Made by a program: the position numbers and the translations under genes. Under the pieces are notes generated by a model. It saw only the letters and a list, made by a program, of their open reading frames with translations. It made no database searches and was not told the origin of the DNA. Shown piece by piece: positions 34,763 to 43,649 of a stretch of 64,000 nucleotides of DNA. The stretch lies in contig CAZAMP010000001.1 of NCBI GenBank assembly GCA_964486455.1, positions 124,001 to 188,000 on the forward strand, given 5' to 3'. Origin of the DNA: CAZAMP01 sp964486455. GTDB lineage: Bacteria; Eisenbacteria; RBG-16-71-46; CAZAMP01. Every line of letters starts with the position of its first letter. Position 1 is the stretch's first letter.

Positions 34763-35920
34763 TCACCGACCCGGCGGCCGACCGCGAACAGCGCGCTCGA
34801 TCACCTCCCCGAGCCGCGGCCATGAGAACGCGTCTCGCGACCGATCGATGCCGTCGCGAAGTTCGTTCGCAAGATCACTCTCGAGAACGCTCTTGACCGC
34901 CTCGGATAGCGCCTCCGGGTCGCCGGGAGGAATCAGCACTCCATTGACGCCGTCCTTGATGAGCTCGGTGAGGCCGCCGACGCGCGTGGCGACAACCGGC
35001 GTCCTGTATCGCCACGCCAGCGGCAGAATTCCGCTCTGGGTGGCACGATGATACGGAAGAACGACGACGTCGGCGGCGTCGAAATAGGTACCGACTCGAT
35101 CCCTCGGGATGTAGCCGTCGTGCAGACGTACACGCCCCGCGAGGCCCGCGTCCGCGATGCGGGCCAGATAAGGCTCTTTGCGATCGTAGAACTCACCGGC
35201 AACAACGAGGTGAGTGGATGTGGGCAGCCGGCTGAGCGCGTCGATGGCCACATCGAGGCCCTTGTAGGCCCGAATGAAGCCGAAGAAAAGGAGCACGGCC
35301 CCGTCCGCCGGAAGCCCGAGGTCGCTCCTTGCGCGCGCGCGACCGGGACCGTCCGGGAAATCAGCCGAAAGCGGCAACGGCGTGACTGTGACGTCGGCAG
35401 CGGGCCTCAACCGCAAGAGATCATCCCTGACGGCCGACGAGTGCACGATGAACGCATCGGGAAGCTTGAGCATCCATCGCGTCAACGGGCCGTCGAAGGG
35501 GCGTCGTTCGTGAGGGAGCACGTTGTGACAGTCGAAAATCACTCGCGACCCGGCCCGCGCGATCTGGCGAGCCACGCCCGCGTAAGTCGGGACGAAGAAC
35601 GGAAGCCAGTAGTTGAATAGCACCCCGTCGGGACACCACGCCGCAAGCGCCCGCCCGGCGGCGCGCCACGAGAGGGGGTTCAGCGTATCGAGTGAGCGCT
35701 CCGTTTCCGGGCGGGAAACGCCGTCGATCTCCATCTGCGTTGTTCCGGGGAACAGGAGCGCCGGATACTGCCGGCGGAAACTCACGATTCGGGTGTCGTG
35801 CCCACGCCCGGCGAGCGTTTCGGAGAGCGCATCGACGTAGTGGGCGATGCCCCCCCGCCACGGCCCCGCCGGGCCGACCAGACCGATCCGCAATGCCTCC
35901 GATCCGTCAGCGTCATGCAT
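34763..35920 (-). CDS. GT4-family glycosyltransferase
   Basis: The 385-residue cytosolic glycosyltransferase has two Rossmann domains. The N-terminus has LRIGLVGPAGPWRGGIAHYV, the glycine-rich acceptor loop. The C-terminus has LLFFGFIRAYKGLDVAIDAL, the donor-site string ADVVVLPYHRATQSGILPLA (an E-x7-E region in modified form), TPVVATRVGGLTELIKDGVN and GDPEALSEAVKSVL. Sugar and acceptor cannot be read. I chose ATG 35920 because the fold starts directly after it. It stands 81 bases before the membrane operon and could be co-transcribed with it. Confidence 0.85.
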   Translation of the reverse strand: MHDADGSEALRIGLVGPAGPWRGGIAHYVDALSETLAGRGHDTRIVSFRRQYPALLFPGTTQMEIDGVSRPETERSLDTLNPLSWRAAGRALAAWCPDGVLFNYWLPFFVPTYAGVARQIARAGSRVIFDCHNVLPHERRPFDGPLTRWMLKLPDAFIVHSSAVRDDLLRLRPAADVTVTPLPLSADFPDGPGRARARSDLGLPADGAVLLFFGFIRAYKGLDVAIDALSRLPTSTHLVVAGEFYDRKEPYLARIADAGLAGRVRLHDGYIPRDRVGTYFDAADVVVLPYHRATQSGILPLAWRYRTPVVATRVGGLTELIKDGVNGVLIPPGDPEALSEAVKSVLESDLANELRDGIDRSRDAFSWPRLGEVIERAVRGRPPGR

Positions 35921-36062
35921 GCGCGCAGCATATCCGGTCCCCCGATGGCCCACAAGATCAGCGGGCGGGCCGGCGCTCGACGCGGTCCCAAGAACCTCTC
36001 CGACGGCTCCGCGCACAAACCGCTCCGCTCACATGTTCGAGGGTGCAAACGATCGACGAAGC

Positions 36063-36078
36063 GCGGAACCGATTCCGC
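36063..36078 (+). other. Short hairpin upstream of the multi-helix element
   Basis: GCGGAA, CCGA, TTCCGC is a perfect six-base-pair hairpin 23 bases before the larger structure. It may belong to the same transcript. Confidence 0.35.
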
Positions 36079-36101
36079 ATGAGGGCGGGGCGAGCGGGCG
36101 G

Positions 36102-36206
36102 CGTGGGAAGGGGGCAACAACCAAAGGTTGTTGCATGAGGCTATCGCCGACGGTGGGAAGCCGAGCTGACCGGGTGTGCAAACCCGTAAGCAGCCCCCTT
36201 CCTACG
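36102..36206 (+). ncRNA. Candidate structured RNA (four-helix fold) between a GT4 gene and fbp
   Basis: A 14-base-pair closing stem joins 36102-36115 with 36193-36206. Inside it are a hairpin AACAACC-AAA-GGTTGTT (36116-36132), a bipartite stem with GGCT/AGCC (36139-36142 with 36159-36162) capped by CGCC/GGTG, and CGGGT-GTGCAA-ACCCG (36171-36186). Two pairs are G-T and so work only in a plus-strand RNA, which hints at its direction. It ends nine bases before the -35 of fbp, so it is not in the leader from that promoter. It matches no riboswitch, SRP, tmRNA or RNase P signature I know. It could also be a DNA-level element. Confidence 0.45.
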
Positions 36207-36214
36207 GCCATTCC

Positions 36215-36244
36215 TTGACCCCCCCGAAGACGGCCCTCTACAAT
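36215..36244 (+). promoter_or_regulatory. Sigma-70 promoter of fbp
   Basis: TTGACC (36215-36220), 18 bases, TACAAT (36239-36244), each five of six consensus bases. The predicted start is near 36251, giving a leader of about 23 bases that contains AAAGGGG. Confidence 0.7.
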
Positions 36245-36273
36245 CGTGGCCGCCGCAATGAAAGGGGCATGAC

Positions 36274-37287
36274 GTGACCTATCCACCCATTACATTGACA
36301 CGTTTCATTACCGCGCAGGAACGGCGAATCCCGACGGCGACCGGTGAGTTCTCGGACCTCCTGCAGAACATCGCGCTCGCCGGGAAGCTCGTCGCCCGAG
36401 AAGTCAACCGCTCCGGGCTCGTCGAGGACATCCTCGGGAGCGCCGGCACACGAAACGTCCACGGCGAGGACGTTCAGAAGCTCGACGTCTATGCGCACAT
36501 GACCTTCGTGCGCATTCTTCAGGAGTCCGGGCACCTCGCCATCATGGCGTCTGAAGAGAGCGAGACGGCGATCGAAATCCCACGCGAGTATCCAAAGGGC
36601 AAATACGTCTTGAATTTCGACCCCTTGGACGGCTCCTCGAACATCGATGCGGGGGCTTCGATCGGAACGATCTTCTCGATCCTGCCGCGCCTCTCCTCCG
36701 AAGGAGAGCCGTCGATCCGGGACTGCATGCAGCAAGGAGCGAACCAGGTCGGCGCCGGCTACCTCGTCTACGGCGCCAGCACGACGCTCGTCTTCACGAC
36801 GGGCGCCGGGACTCATGGATTCACGCTGGATCCCGGGATCGGGGAGTTCATTCTCTCCCACGAGAACATCCGGATTCGCAGTCACGCGAAATACTACAGC
36901 GTCAACGAAGGGCACTCGGCCACGTGGTCGACACCCATCCGGCGTCTGGTGGACACACTGAAGAATGGATCAGACGGGAACGGTCCCCGGTCGCTGCGAT
37001 ACATCGGATCGCTTGTCGCGGACTTCCATCGAAACCTGCTGAAGGGCGGGATATTCATCTACCCGTCCGACAAGAACAACCCGTCCGGCAAGCTTCGGCT
37101 TCTGTACGAGGCCAATCCGCTGGCGATGATCGTTGAGCAGGCGGGCGGACTCGCGACATCCGGTTTGACCCGCGTGATGGACATCGCCCCGGAGGCGTTG
37201 CATCAACGCGTGCCACTCATCATCGGAAGTCCGGAGGACGTCGAGCTGGCCGCGCGCATTCATCAGGATGACGCGACGACCGCCTGA
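36274..37287 (+). CDS. fbp: Fructose-1,6-bisphosphatase class I
   Basis: This is the gluconeogenic enzyme that hydrolyses fructose 1,6-bisphosphate. The 337 residues have TLTRFITAQERRIPTATGEF, the metal-site strings MASEESE and NFDPLDGSSNIDAGASIGTI, and the sugar-phosphate site RYIGSLVADFHRNLLKGGIF with LRLLYEANPLAMIVEQAGG. These are normal class I blocks. The start is GTG at 36274, with AAGGGG six bases upstream. A nearer ATG runs straight into a stop. It has its own promoter. Confidence 0.96.
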   Translation: MTYPPITLTRFITAQERRIPTATGEFSDLLQNIALAGKLVAREVNRSGLVEDILGSAGTRNVHGEDVQKLDVYAHMTFVRILQESGHLAIMASEESETAIEIPREYPKGKYVLNFDPLDGSSNIDAGASIGTIFSILPRLSSEGEPSIRDCMQQGANQVGAGYLVYGASTTLVFTTGAGTHGFTLDPGIGEFILSHENIRIRSHAKYYSVNEGHSATWSTPIRRLVDTLKNGSDGNGPRSLRYIGSLVADFHRNLLKGGIFIYPSDKNNPSGKLRLLYEANPLAMIVEQAGGLATSGLTRVMDIAPEALHQRVPLIIGSPEDVELAARIHQDDATTA

Positions 37288-37311
37288 GGTGTCCTGCGCG
37301 GGTCCGGTCGC

Positions 37312-38934
37312 CTATGCGGCCCGACGCCACGCCTCTCCGGTTGTGGGCGGCGCGTCGCCCCCCCAAAGCGGATCGCACGGGTCGGACCAGGTTTCGCTGA
37401 GGAGTTCGGCCGCGCGCTCCGTGTCACCCTGGCGTTGAAGCAGCAGGCCGAGCGCTCGACGCCCTTCCCTGCCCCCGGGCCGTAGCTCCAGCGACTTTTC
37501 GAGCGCGGCGGTCGCTTCTTCGAACCGGGACATCCGCGTGAGAGTGCGCCCCATCAGGACCAGGAAGCCGTACCCGCCTGCCCCCTCGTGGGCGGCCTTG
37601 CGCAGGCAGCTGAGCGCGCGAGCATCATCACCCGCCTCGAAGCTCAGCTGGCCGAGCAGACACCAGGCTTCGGCGGCCACCTCGGAGAAAGCGGTCGCTT
37701 CGTCGCACCGGGTTTTCGCGGCGGCCGTGTTGCCGCTACCAAGATGCGCGCGAGCGAGCGCGATCAAATGCCCCCCACCCGACTCGCCCTTGCTCGCCGC
37801 GGTCTCGAGCAGACGCGTCGCCTGCAACCACTGCCGGTGACGCAGCTGAACGCGCGCCAACATCGTCATTCCAGACGCGGACCTCACGTCCCGCAGGTAT
37901 TCGACGGCTTGATCGGTCTGATCCAACACCAGGTATGCCCGGGCGAGCGCTTCCTGCGCACGTTCGCGAACAGTGTCGCTCTTGATCGCTTGCTTCAAAG
38001 GGGCAACGGCCTCGTCGGCCCGTCCTGCCTTCACGAGCGCCACGCCGATGAGGTATCGCAGCTCCGCATTCGAGGGCTCGCTGCCCACGGCCGTGGTCAA
38101 GTCTTCCGCGGCCTGACGGTATCGACCTATCTCGAAACACGCGATCGCACGCTTGATCCGTGCCTCGCTGTAGGAAGGATTCAGGCCCAGGGCCTTGTCT
38201 AGCTCCCGCATCGCATCTTGAAAGCGGCCCAACTCACCGTACACGGTCGCCAGGCGGCATCGGAGATCCGGATAGTCCGGCGCGCTTTCGATCGCAACCT
38301 CGAAGGCCTCTCTGGCGCCGTCAAGATCTCCCGCCTGATATCGCTCCAATCCCACGCGATACTTCTCCTGACCACGCCCCCGCCCTTTGACCGCCTCCCG
38401 CACCCGCTCCACCGTCTCCGGGCCGTCCGGCCCGCCTTGGGACTCGAGCCAACTCTGGGGGATGTCGACCCCGCCGTCCGCCAGCGCGCGAAAATGCTCG
38501 ACCGCGTCGGCATGCCGATTGACTCGTCGGAGCAGCAGTGCCAGATAGGCGCGCGCTTCCTGATAGCGCGGGTGAATGTCCAGGGCGCGCCGGAAGTGAC
38601 TTTCGGCGTCCTCGATTCGTTCTTCATGTTCCGCGATTTCCCCGAGGCGGCAGTGAATATCCGGGAAGTTTGGATTGTGCTCGAGGACCTTGGTGAACGC
38701 GACGCGTGCTCCGTCGAGCTTCGACTCGTGGAAATAGGCGTGCCCCAGCCGCGCTAGACTTTCCGTCACGTAGAACCGTCCCAAGCGGTAGACAGTGCTG
38801 CCCTTCGAGGCCGAGTCGAGTACGGCGCGAAACGAATCGATCGCTTCTTCATACTCGCCACGGTTGAACGCGACGATTCCGCGGTTGTAGTCTTTCTGGC
38901 TGGACGGTGAAAAAAGACGCGAAAAGATGGACAT
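37312..38934 (-). CDS. Large TPR-repeat protein
   Basis: The 540-residue cytosolic protein has about twelve tetratricopeptide-like repeats (for example IVAFNRGEYEEAIDSFRAVL, RLGEIAEHEERIEDAESHFR, RLATVYGELGRFQDAMRELD, YLIGVALVKAGRADEAVAPL). No catalytic or membrane segment is seen. It probably acts as a scaffold with unknown partners. The ATG at 38934 has GGGGG five bases upstream. It is convergent with fbp (24-base gap) and stands apart from the dcw cluster by a terminator. Confidence 0.85.
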   Translation of the reverse strand: MSIFSRLFSPSSQKDYNRGIVAFNRGEYEEAIDSFRAVLDSASKGSTVYRLGRFYVTESLARLGHAYFHESKLDGARVAFTKVLEHNPNFPDIHCRLGEIAEHEERIEDAESHFRRALDIHPRYQEARAYLALLLRRVNRHADAVEHFRALADGGVDIPQSWLESQGGPDGPETVERVREAVKGRGRGQEKYRVGLERYQAGDLDGAREAFEVAIESAPDYPDLRCRLATVYGELGRFQDAMRELDKALGLNPSYSEARIKRAIACFEIGRYRQAAEDLTTAVGSEPSNAELRYLIGVALVKAGRADEAVAPLKQAIKSDTVRERAQEALARAYLVLDQTDQAVEYLRDVRSASGMTMLARVQLRHRQWLQATRLLETAASKGESGGGHLIALARAHLGSGNTAAAKTRCDEATAFSEVAAEAWCLLGQLSFEAGDDARALSCLRKAAHEGAGGYGFLVLMGRTLTRMSRFEEATAALEKSLELRPGGREGRRALGLLLQRQGDTERAAELLSETWSDPCDPLWGGDAPPTTGEAWRRAA

Positions 38935-39101
38935 GATTCCCCCGCCGAGAAACCTACTGGCAAGCGGTGACGCGTCTTCTACCCCCGCGCCACTCCGACA
39001 CGAGTTTTATCGGTGCAGGAGAGCGCCAACATGAGAGTTACACGGGCGGATCGCTTGCGGTGGGGTCGGACAGCATCAGGGGTAGGGGACGGGCCTGATG
39101 C

Positions 39102-39137
39102 AAAACGCGAGGGGGGCTATACGACCCTCACCTCGCG
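39102..39137 (-). terminator. Rho-independent terminator after ftsZ
   Basis: On the minus strand, starting 35 bases past the ftsZ stop, CGCGAGG pairs with CCTCGCG (seven base pairs), with an inner GGG/CCC, and TTTTG follows. It marks the end of the dcw operon. Confidence 0.7.
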
Positions 39138-39171
39138 TGAATTCCAACACTAATGCTGTAACGTATTGCCG

Positions 39172-40452
39172 TTACTCAACCTGCCGCTTCATAAACGTCG
39201 GCCGATCTCGAAGAACGCCCCAACTCCGTGCGCGCTCATCCTTGCGCGGCTCCTCGGGCTCGTCCCAACTTGCGTCGAGCTTCGGGCCCGGGGCTTCTTC
39301 CTGCGGGCTCACGTCATCACCGACGGCCGTGGCGGCCTCTTCGGCGAACTTCGTCAGCACTTCCGCGGCCTCGTTGGTGGCCGGCGCAGAAGGCGTTTCT
39401 TCCGGCTCCTTTACCACACCGTCCGAAACACCATTGGACGCCTCGTCGGAGCGCTCGCCCAACGGCAGCACACGCTTCTCCTGATCGCCGAAGCCCGTCG
39501 CGATCAGCGTGATGGAGACCTCATCCCCCATCGAGGGATCCACGACCGTACCGAAGATGACCTTCGCCTGCTCACCCGCCGCGTTCACGATGACGGACGT
39601 CGCGTCGGCCACTTCATGGAGCGTCATGTTGTCGCCGCCGGTGATGTTGACCAGGAGCGCCTCGGCTCCGTCGATGCTGACATCGTTCAGCAGCGGGCTC
39701 GAGATCGCGGTCGTTGCCGCCTGAACTGCCCGGTCCGGACCACTCGCGCGGCCGCTTCCCATGAGCGCGTTTCCGCGGTTGGCCATCACGGCCCGAACAT
39801 CGGCGAAGTCGACGTTGATGTCGCCCGAGCGAAGAATGATGTCCGAAATCCCGGTCGTCGCGTTGACGAGAACCTCGTCCGCGAGATGCAGTGCCTGCAC
39901 ATATGTCGTCTCCGCGGAGGCGATCGAGAGCAGCCGCTGGTTGGGAATCACGATCAGGGTGTCGACGTGCTCACGAAGCGCATCGAGCCCATCGTCGGCC
40001 ACCTTCATTCTCGGCTGGCCTTCGAAGATGAACGGCTTCGTGACGATGGCAACCGTCAATGCGCCCGCCGCTCGGGCAAGCGCCGCGACGACGGGTGCCG
40101 CGCCGGTCCCGGTGCCGCCACCCATGCCACAGGTGATGAACACCATATCTGCGCCGTCGATGGATTGAGCCAGATCGTCACGGCTTTCTTCGGCGGCCGC
40201 GCGGCCGACGTTCGAGTCGCCACCGGAACCGAGACCGCCGGTCAGCTCTCCGCCGATCTGAAGCTTGGACTTCGCCGGCGAGCTATCGAGCGCCTGACTA
40301 TCCGTGTTGGCGACGACGTACTTCACGCCCCCCAAGGACGTCTCGATCATCCGGCGAATCGCGTTCCCCCCCGCACCTCCCAATCCCATGACGGTGAGAT
40401 TCGCCTGGTTCGTGTTCGGTTCGGATATCATTTCAAGGTGCAGGGAATCCAT
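39172..40452 (-). CDS. ftsZ: Cell division protein FtsZ
   Basis: FtsZ is the tubulin-like GTPase that forms the division ring. The 426 residues have LTVMGLGGAGGNAIRRMIET, the tubulin signature CGMGGGTGTGAAPVVAALAR, NATTGISDIILRSGDINVDF and the T7 region. A variable Glu/Pro-rich linker (about 320-410) follows. The C-terminal peptide RDRPTFMKRQVE resembles the site bound by FtsA, SepF or ZipA. The ATG at 40452 has GGAGG six bases upstream. It is the last dcw gene and there is no ftsA before it. Confidence 0.97.
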   Translation of the reverse strand: MDSLHLEMISEPNTNQANLTVMGLGGAGGNAIRRMIETSLGGVKYVVANTDSQALDSSPAKSKLQIGGELTGGLGSGGDSNVGRAAAEESRDDLAQSIDGADMVFITCGMGGGTGTGAAPVVAALARAAGALTVAIVTKPFIFEGQPRMKVADDGLDALREHVDTLIVIPNQRLLSIASAETTYVQALHLADEVLVNATTGISDIILRSGDINVDFADVRAVMANRGNALMGSGRASGPDRAVQAATTAISSPLLNDVSIDGAEALLVNITGGDNMTLHEVADATSVIVNAAGEQAKVIFGTVVDPSMGDEVSITLIATGFGDQEKRVLPLGERSDEASNGVSDGVVKEPEETPSAPATNEAAEVLTKFAEEAATAVGDDVSPQEEAPGPKLDASWDEPEEPRKDERARSWGVLRDRPTFMKRQVE

Positions 40453-40554
40453 CCACAACCTCCAGTGCCTGTAAGCTAAGTGCCTCCGACATCTACTTCC
40501 ATCTCTCTTTTGCCGCTCCGTGTCAAGCACGGAATGCGCTGTCGTGTGACCGAA

Positions 40555-41382
40555 TCACCCGCTTCGCGGCAGCGGACGTCTCTCGTCTCCACCCCGGCGG
40601 ACGATCTGCTCGCGAAAGCGCAGGTCGAGGACAGATCCCTCCCGGTTCTCCCGAGCGAGATCGGCTATGACCGCGCTGAGCGCCTGGATATGCCCGCCCC
40701 AGTCCGCGCACGGCTCATAGAGCAGCGCGACATCCAGCGTGTCCAGGTACACGCGGGCGAAACGGACCCCCGAAAGATCCACCAGCGACACGCGTCGCGC
40801 CAGCTCAGGGGCCTCTTCGCGCATCATCGTGAGGAGATGGAGGGCATCGATGATGAGCGGATCACGGACCGCGTCGCCCTCCCGACGAAACGCGGTCGGC
40901 GGGACGACGAGCGGCAGATCCTCGGTGCGCCTCCCGGGCACGGGCGGAAGCACCCGGCCGTCCGGGCTCAACATCGTGAGCGGATCGCCGTCGATGAGCG
41001 CGATCGGGAAACGTTCTTGGACATCGACACGGATACTCATCGGAAAGCGGTAGTTCACATCCGCGCGCCGGATGCGCGGGTGTGTCGTCAGGCGTGCTTC
41101 GGCGTCGCCCGCCCGAACGGTGACCATGGGCATGCCCGGATGGATCTCCGCAAGCGTAATGACCTCTCGCGGCGTGAGAAACCGGTTGCCGCTAACGGCG
41201 ACCTTCTTCACCCGTGCCGATGGCGAGGTCAGGAGCCAGGCGTGGAGTTCCGGTAGTAGATAGCGACCACCGATGAAGAGCAGCGCCACCACCGGCAGGA
41301 CCTTGAGCAGGAGAAGTCTGACGACGCGCCGGCGGGATGCCGATCGGGATCGGCGTCGGGATCGTCCCGGAGGGCGAATCAT
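40555..41382 (-). CDS. ftsQ: Cell division protein FtsQ (DivIB)
   Basis: FtsQ is a bitopic divisome protein that links FtsB and FtsL to the rest of the ring. The 275 residues have a very basic cytosolic tail (RRRSRSASRRR) and a TM helix (LLLLKVLPVVALLFIGGRYL). A POTRA domain follows (VKKVAVSGNRFLTPREVITL then HPRIRRADVNYRFPMSIRVD) and then the FtsQ domain (LSPDGRVLPPVPG). It overlaps murB by four bases (ATGA). Confidence 0.92.
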   Translation of the reverse strand: MIRPPGRSRRRSRSASRRRVVRLLLLKVLPVVALLFIGGRYLLPELHAWLLTSPSARVKKVAVSGNRFLTPREVITLAEIHPGMPMVTVRAGDAEARLTTHPRIRRADVNYRFPMSIRVDVQERFPIALIDGDPLTMLSPDGRVLPPVPGRRTEDLPLVVPPTAFRREGDAVRDPLIIDALHLLTMMREEAPELARRVSLVDLSGVRFARVYLDTLDVALLYEPCADWGGHIQALSAVIADLARENREGSVLDLRFREQIVRRGGDERRPLPRSG

Positions 41383-42290
41383 GAGTCGAATCCCAGCATG
41401 CGAACCTCGGTCTGCAGCTGGACGCCGGCCTCACGGGCGACCCGGTCTCGTACGTCATCGATCAGCCGCCGGATGTCATCCGCGGACGCGCCTTCCGCGT
41501 TCACGATGTAGTTGGCGTGAAGCGACGATACTTGCGCGCCGCCCACGCAATGTCCTTTGAGTCCGAGACCATCGATGATCCGCCCGGCGCTCTCTCCTGT
41601 CGGGTTCTTGAATGCGCATCCCGCGCTCTGCTCCCGAAGCGGCTGGGTCGCTCCGCGGCGTCGCCGGATCTCCGCGGCACGCGCCTGGATGCTCGCCGGG
41701 TCATCCGGCCGCAGCGTCAGCACGGCACCGGTGAAGATCATCGGGCTCGGATACACAGCCTCACGGTATCCGAAACAGATCTCCGCCGCCTCGAAGCGGA
41801 TCGGTTCCCCCTTGAACGAAAAACCGTCCACGCATGAAACGAGCTCCCCGAACTCCGCCCCAAAGGCGCCGGCGTTGATCGAGAGCGCCCCACCCACGGT
41901 GCCGGGAATCCCCGCCAGTGATTCTAGACCCGCCAGGCGCTCGCGCCCCGTCCAGGCGGCAAGATGGGGCAATCGAGTCCCCGCCCCGACCGTGACACGT
42001 TCGCGGTCCGCGGCGATTCGATCGAACTCCTGGGCGATGTGAATCACGACGCCACGAAAGCCGGCGTCGGCCACCAAGACGTTGGTTCCCCCGCCAAGGA
42101 TGAAGACGGGAACGGCCGCGTCCGCGGAGCGCTCCAGAGCGATCCTGAGCGCATCCTCGTTCTCCGGAACGAGGAAGACATCGGTCGGCCCCCCCACCCG
42201 AAAGGTCGAGTGCACGGAGAGGATCTCATGCTCGGTGACACGGAGACCGGCCACATCCCGAAACAGAGTGGCCTTGACCGTGTCAACCAT
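41379..42290 (-). CDS. murB: UDP-N-acetylenolpyruvoylglucosamine reductase MurB
   Basis: MurB uses NADPH and FAD to make UDP-MurNAc. The 303 residues have the FAD-binding strings STFRVGGPTDVFLVPENED, FILGGGTNVLVADAGFRGVV and LESLAGIPGTVGGALSINAG, and the catalytic region REQSAGCAFKNPTGESAGRI. The residue that is Ser in the E. coli enzyme (proton donor) is Cys here, a change also found in other active MurBs as I recall. ATG 42290 overlaps the murC end by eight bases. A longer frame upstream is unlikely. Confidence 0.93.
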   Translation of the reverse strand: MVDTVKATLFRDVAGLRVTEHEILSVHSTFRVGGPTDVFLVPENEDALRIALERSADAAVPVFILGGGTNVLVADAGFRGVVIHIAQEFDRIAADRERVTVGAGTRLPHLAAWTGRERLAGLESLAGIPGTVGGALSINAGAFGAEFGELVSCVDGFSFKGEPIRFEAAEICFGYREAVYPSPMIFTGAVLTLRPDDPASIQARAAEIRRRRGATQPLREQSAGCAFKNPTGESAGRIIDGLGLKGHCVGGAQVSSLHANYIVNAEGASADDIRRLIDDVRDRVAREAGVQLQTEVRMLGFDS

Positions 42291-43647
42291 CTCCCAGCTC
42301 TCTTTCAAGGACTCGGTGTACCTTCCACACGTCTCCCGCACCCAAGGTCACGACGACATCCCCGCTTTGCAGGAACGGACGGATTTGCTCCGCGACCGAC
42401 TCCGTGTCGCAATCGAGAAGACTGACACCTTCGTGGCCCGCCTCGCGCACGGCCCGGAAGATCATCCTCGAATCGACGCCGGGGATCTCGTTTTCACCCG
42501 CCGCGTAGACAGGCAATAGCCAAACCTGATCCACCGAGGAGAACGCGGGTCCGAAGGCCCGCCAAAGCGCCTGAGTACGGCTATAGCGATGCGGCTGGAA
42601 GATGCAGTGAATGCGCCCGTCCCAGATCTCCCGAACCGTATCGAGAACGGCGCGGACTTCCGTCGGATGATGGCCGTAGTCATCGACCAGCGTGATGCCG
42701 GCGGCCGTGCGGGCCACATCGAAGCGCCGCCCGACACCATCGAACGACGCGAGAGCCGAGCGAATCTTGGCCGCATTGATCCCCAGCTCTCGCCCGACGG
42801 CGATCGCCGCGGTTGCATTGAGAACGTTGTGGCGGCCCGGCATCCGGACGGTGAACTCGCCCAGGTCGGACAGCCAGAACCGGCTGCTGAATCCGTCCGG
42901 CTGAATGTCCGTGATCATGAGATCCGAGTCCGCGCTGGTGCCGTAGGAGATCACGCGGCGCTTCAAGTCCGAGGCCAGACGGGCGGCCAGCGGATCATCG
43001 GCGCAGAGAATCGTGACGCCGTAGAACGGAACCTTGTCGGCGAACTGCCGGAACGCCTCGATGATCGCTTCCAGCGATCCGTAGTGATCGACATGCTCGA
43101 GATCGATGTTCGTGATCACGGCGATCGAGGGTGAGAGCATCAGGAATGACGCGTCGCTTTCGTCGGCCTCCGCCACCAGGAAATCCCCCGCACCGAGGCG
43201 GGCACCCGCACCGCAGGCCTTGAGACGTCCGCCGACGACGATGGTGGGATCGAGACCGCCGGCCGCGAGAACGCCCCCGACCAGCGATGTCGTCGTCGTT
43301 TTGCCGTGGGCGCCGGCGATGGCGACGCCGTAGCGGGTCCGCATGAGCTCCGCCAACATCTCCGCGCGCGGAACGAGCGGGATCCCGCGGCGCCGGGCCT
43401 CCTGAAGCTCGGGATTGTCGCCGCCGATGGCGGACGACACCACGACCAGGTCGACCTCGATGACGTTTTCCGCCGCGTGCCCCACATGGATGGCCGCGCC
43501 GAGGGTCGCCAGTCGCTCGGTTACTTCGGTGGCGGACAGATCGGATCCGCTGACCGTGTAGCCCCGGGTGATGAGAACTTCCGCGATGCCGCTCATCCCG
43601 GTTCCACCGATGCCCACGAGATGGATGTTTCGGATCTGACCGTACAT
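42283..43647 (-). CDS. murC: UDP-N-acetylmuramate-L-alanine ligase MurC
   Basis: MurC adds the first amino acid of the stem peptide. The 454 residues have the N-terminal Rossmann part (NIHLVGIGGTGMSGIAEVLI), the P-loop IAGAHGKTTTTSLVGGVLAA, NIDLEHVDHYGSLEAIIEAF, MPGRHNVLNATAAIAVGREL and VDDYGHHPTEVRAVLDTVRE. Length is normal. It starts two bases after the murG stop. Confidence 0.96.
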   Translation of the reverse strand: MYGQIRNIHLVGIGGTGMSGIAEVLITRGYTVSGSDLSATEVTERLATLGAAIHVGHAAENVIEVDLVVVSSAIGGDNPELQEARRRGIPLVPRAEMLAELMRTRYGVAIAGAHGKTTTTSLVGGVLAAGGLDPTIVVGGRLKACGAGARLGAGDFLVAEADESDASFLMLSPSIAVITNIDLEHVDHYGSLEAIIEAFRQFADKVPFYGVTILCADDPLAARLASDLKRRVISYGTSADSDLMITDIQPDGFSSRFWLSDLGEFTVRMPGRHNVLNATAAIAVGRELGINAAKIRSALASFDGVGRRFDVARTAAGITLVDDYGHHPTEVRAVLDTVREIWDGRIHCIFQPHRYSRTQALWRAFGPAFSSVDQVWLLPVYAAGENEIPGVDSRMIFRAVREAGHEGVSLLDCDTESVAEQIRPFLQSGDVVVTLGAGDVWKVHRVLERELGDG

Positions 43648-43649
43648 CT

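Larger units (their letters stand above)
35921..36273. other. Divergent spacer upstream of fbp
   Basis: In 353 bases this spacer holds a hairpin (36063-36078), a multi-helix foldable element (36102-36206) and the fbp promoter (36215-36244). The first 120 bases next to the glycosyltransferase start show nothing I can name. Confidence 0.5.

Noticed and set aside
36063..36206. RNase P RNA, SRP RNA or cobalamin riboswitch
   Set aside because: None of the conserved core strings (RNase P P4, SRP GGAA-capped helix 8, the B12 box) is present, and the helix order does not fit.
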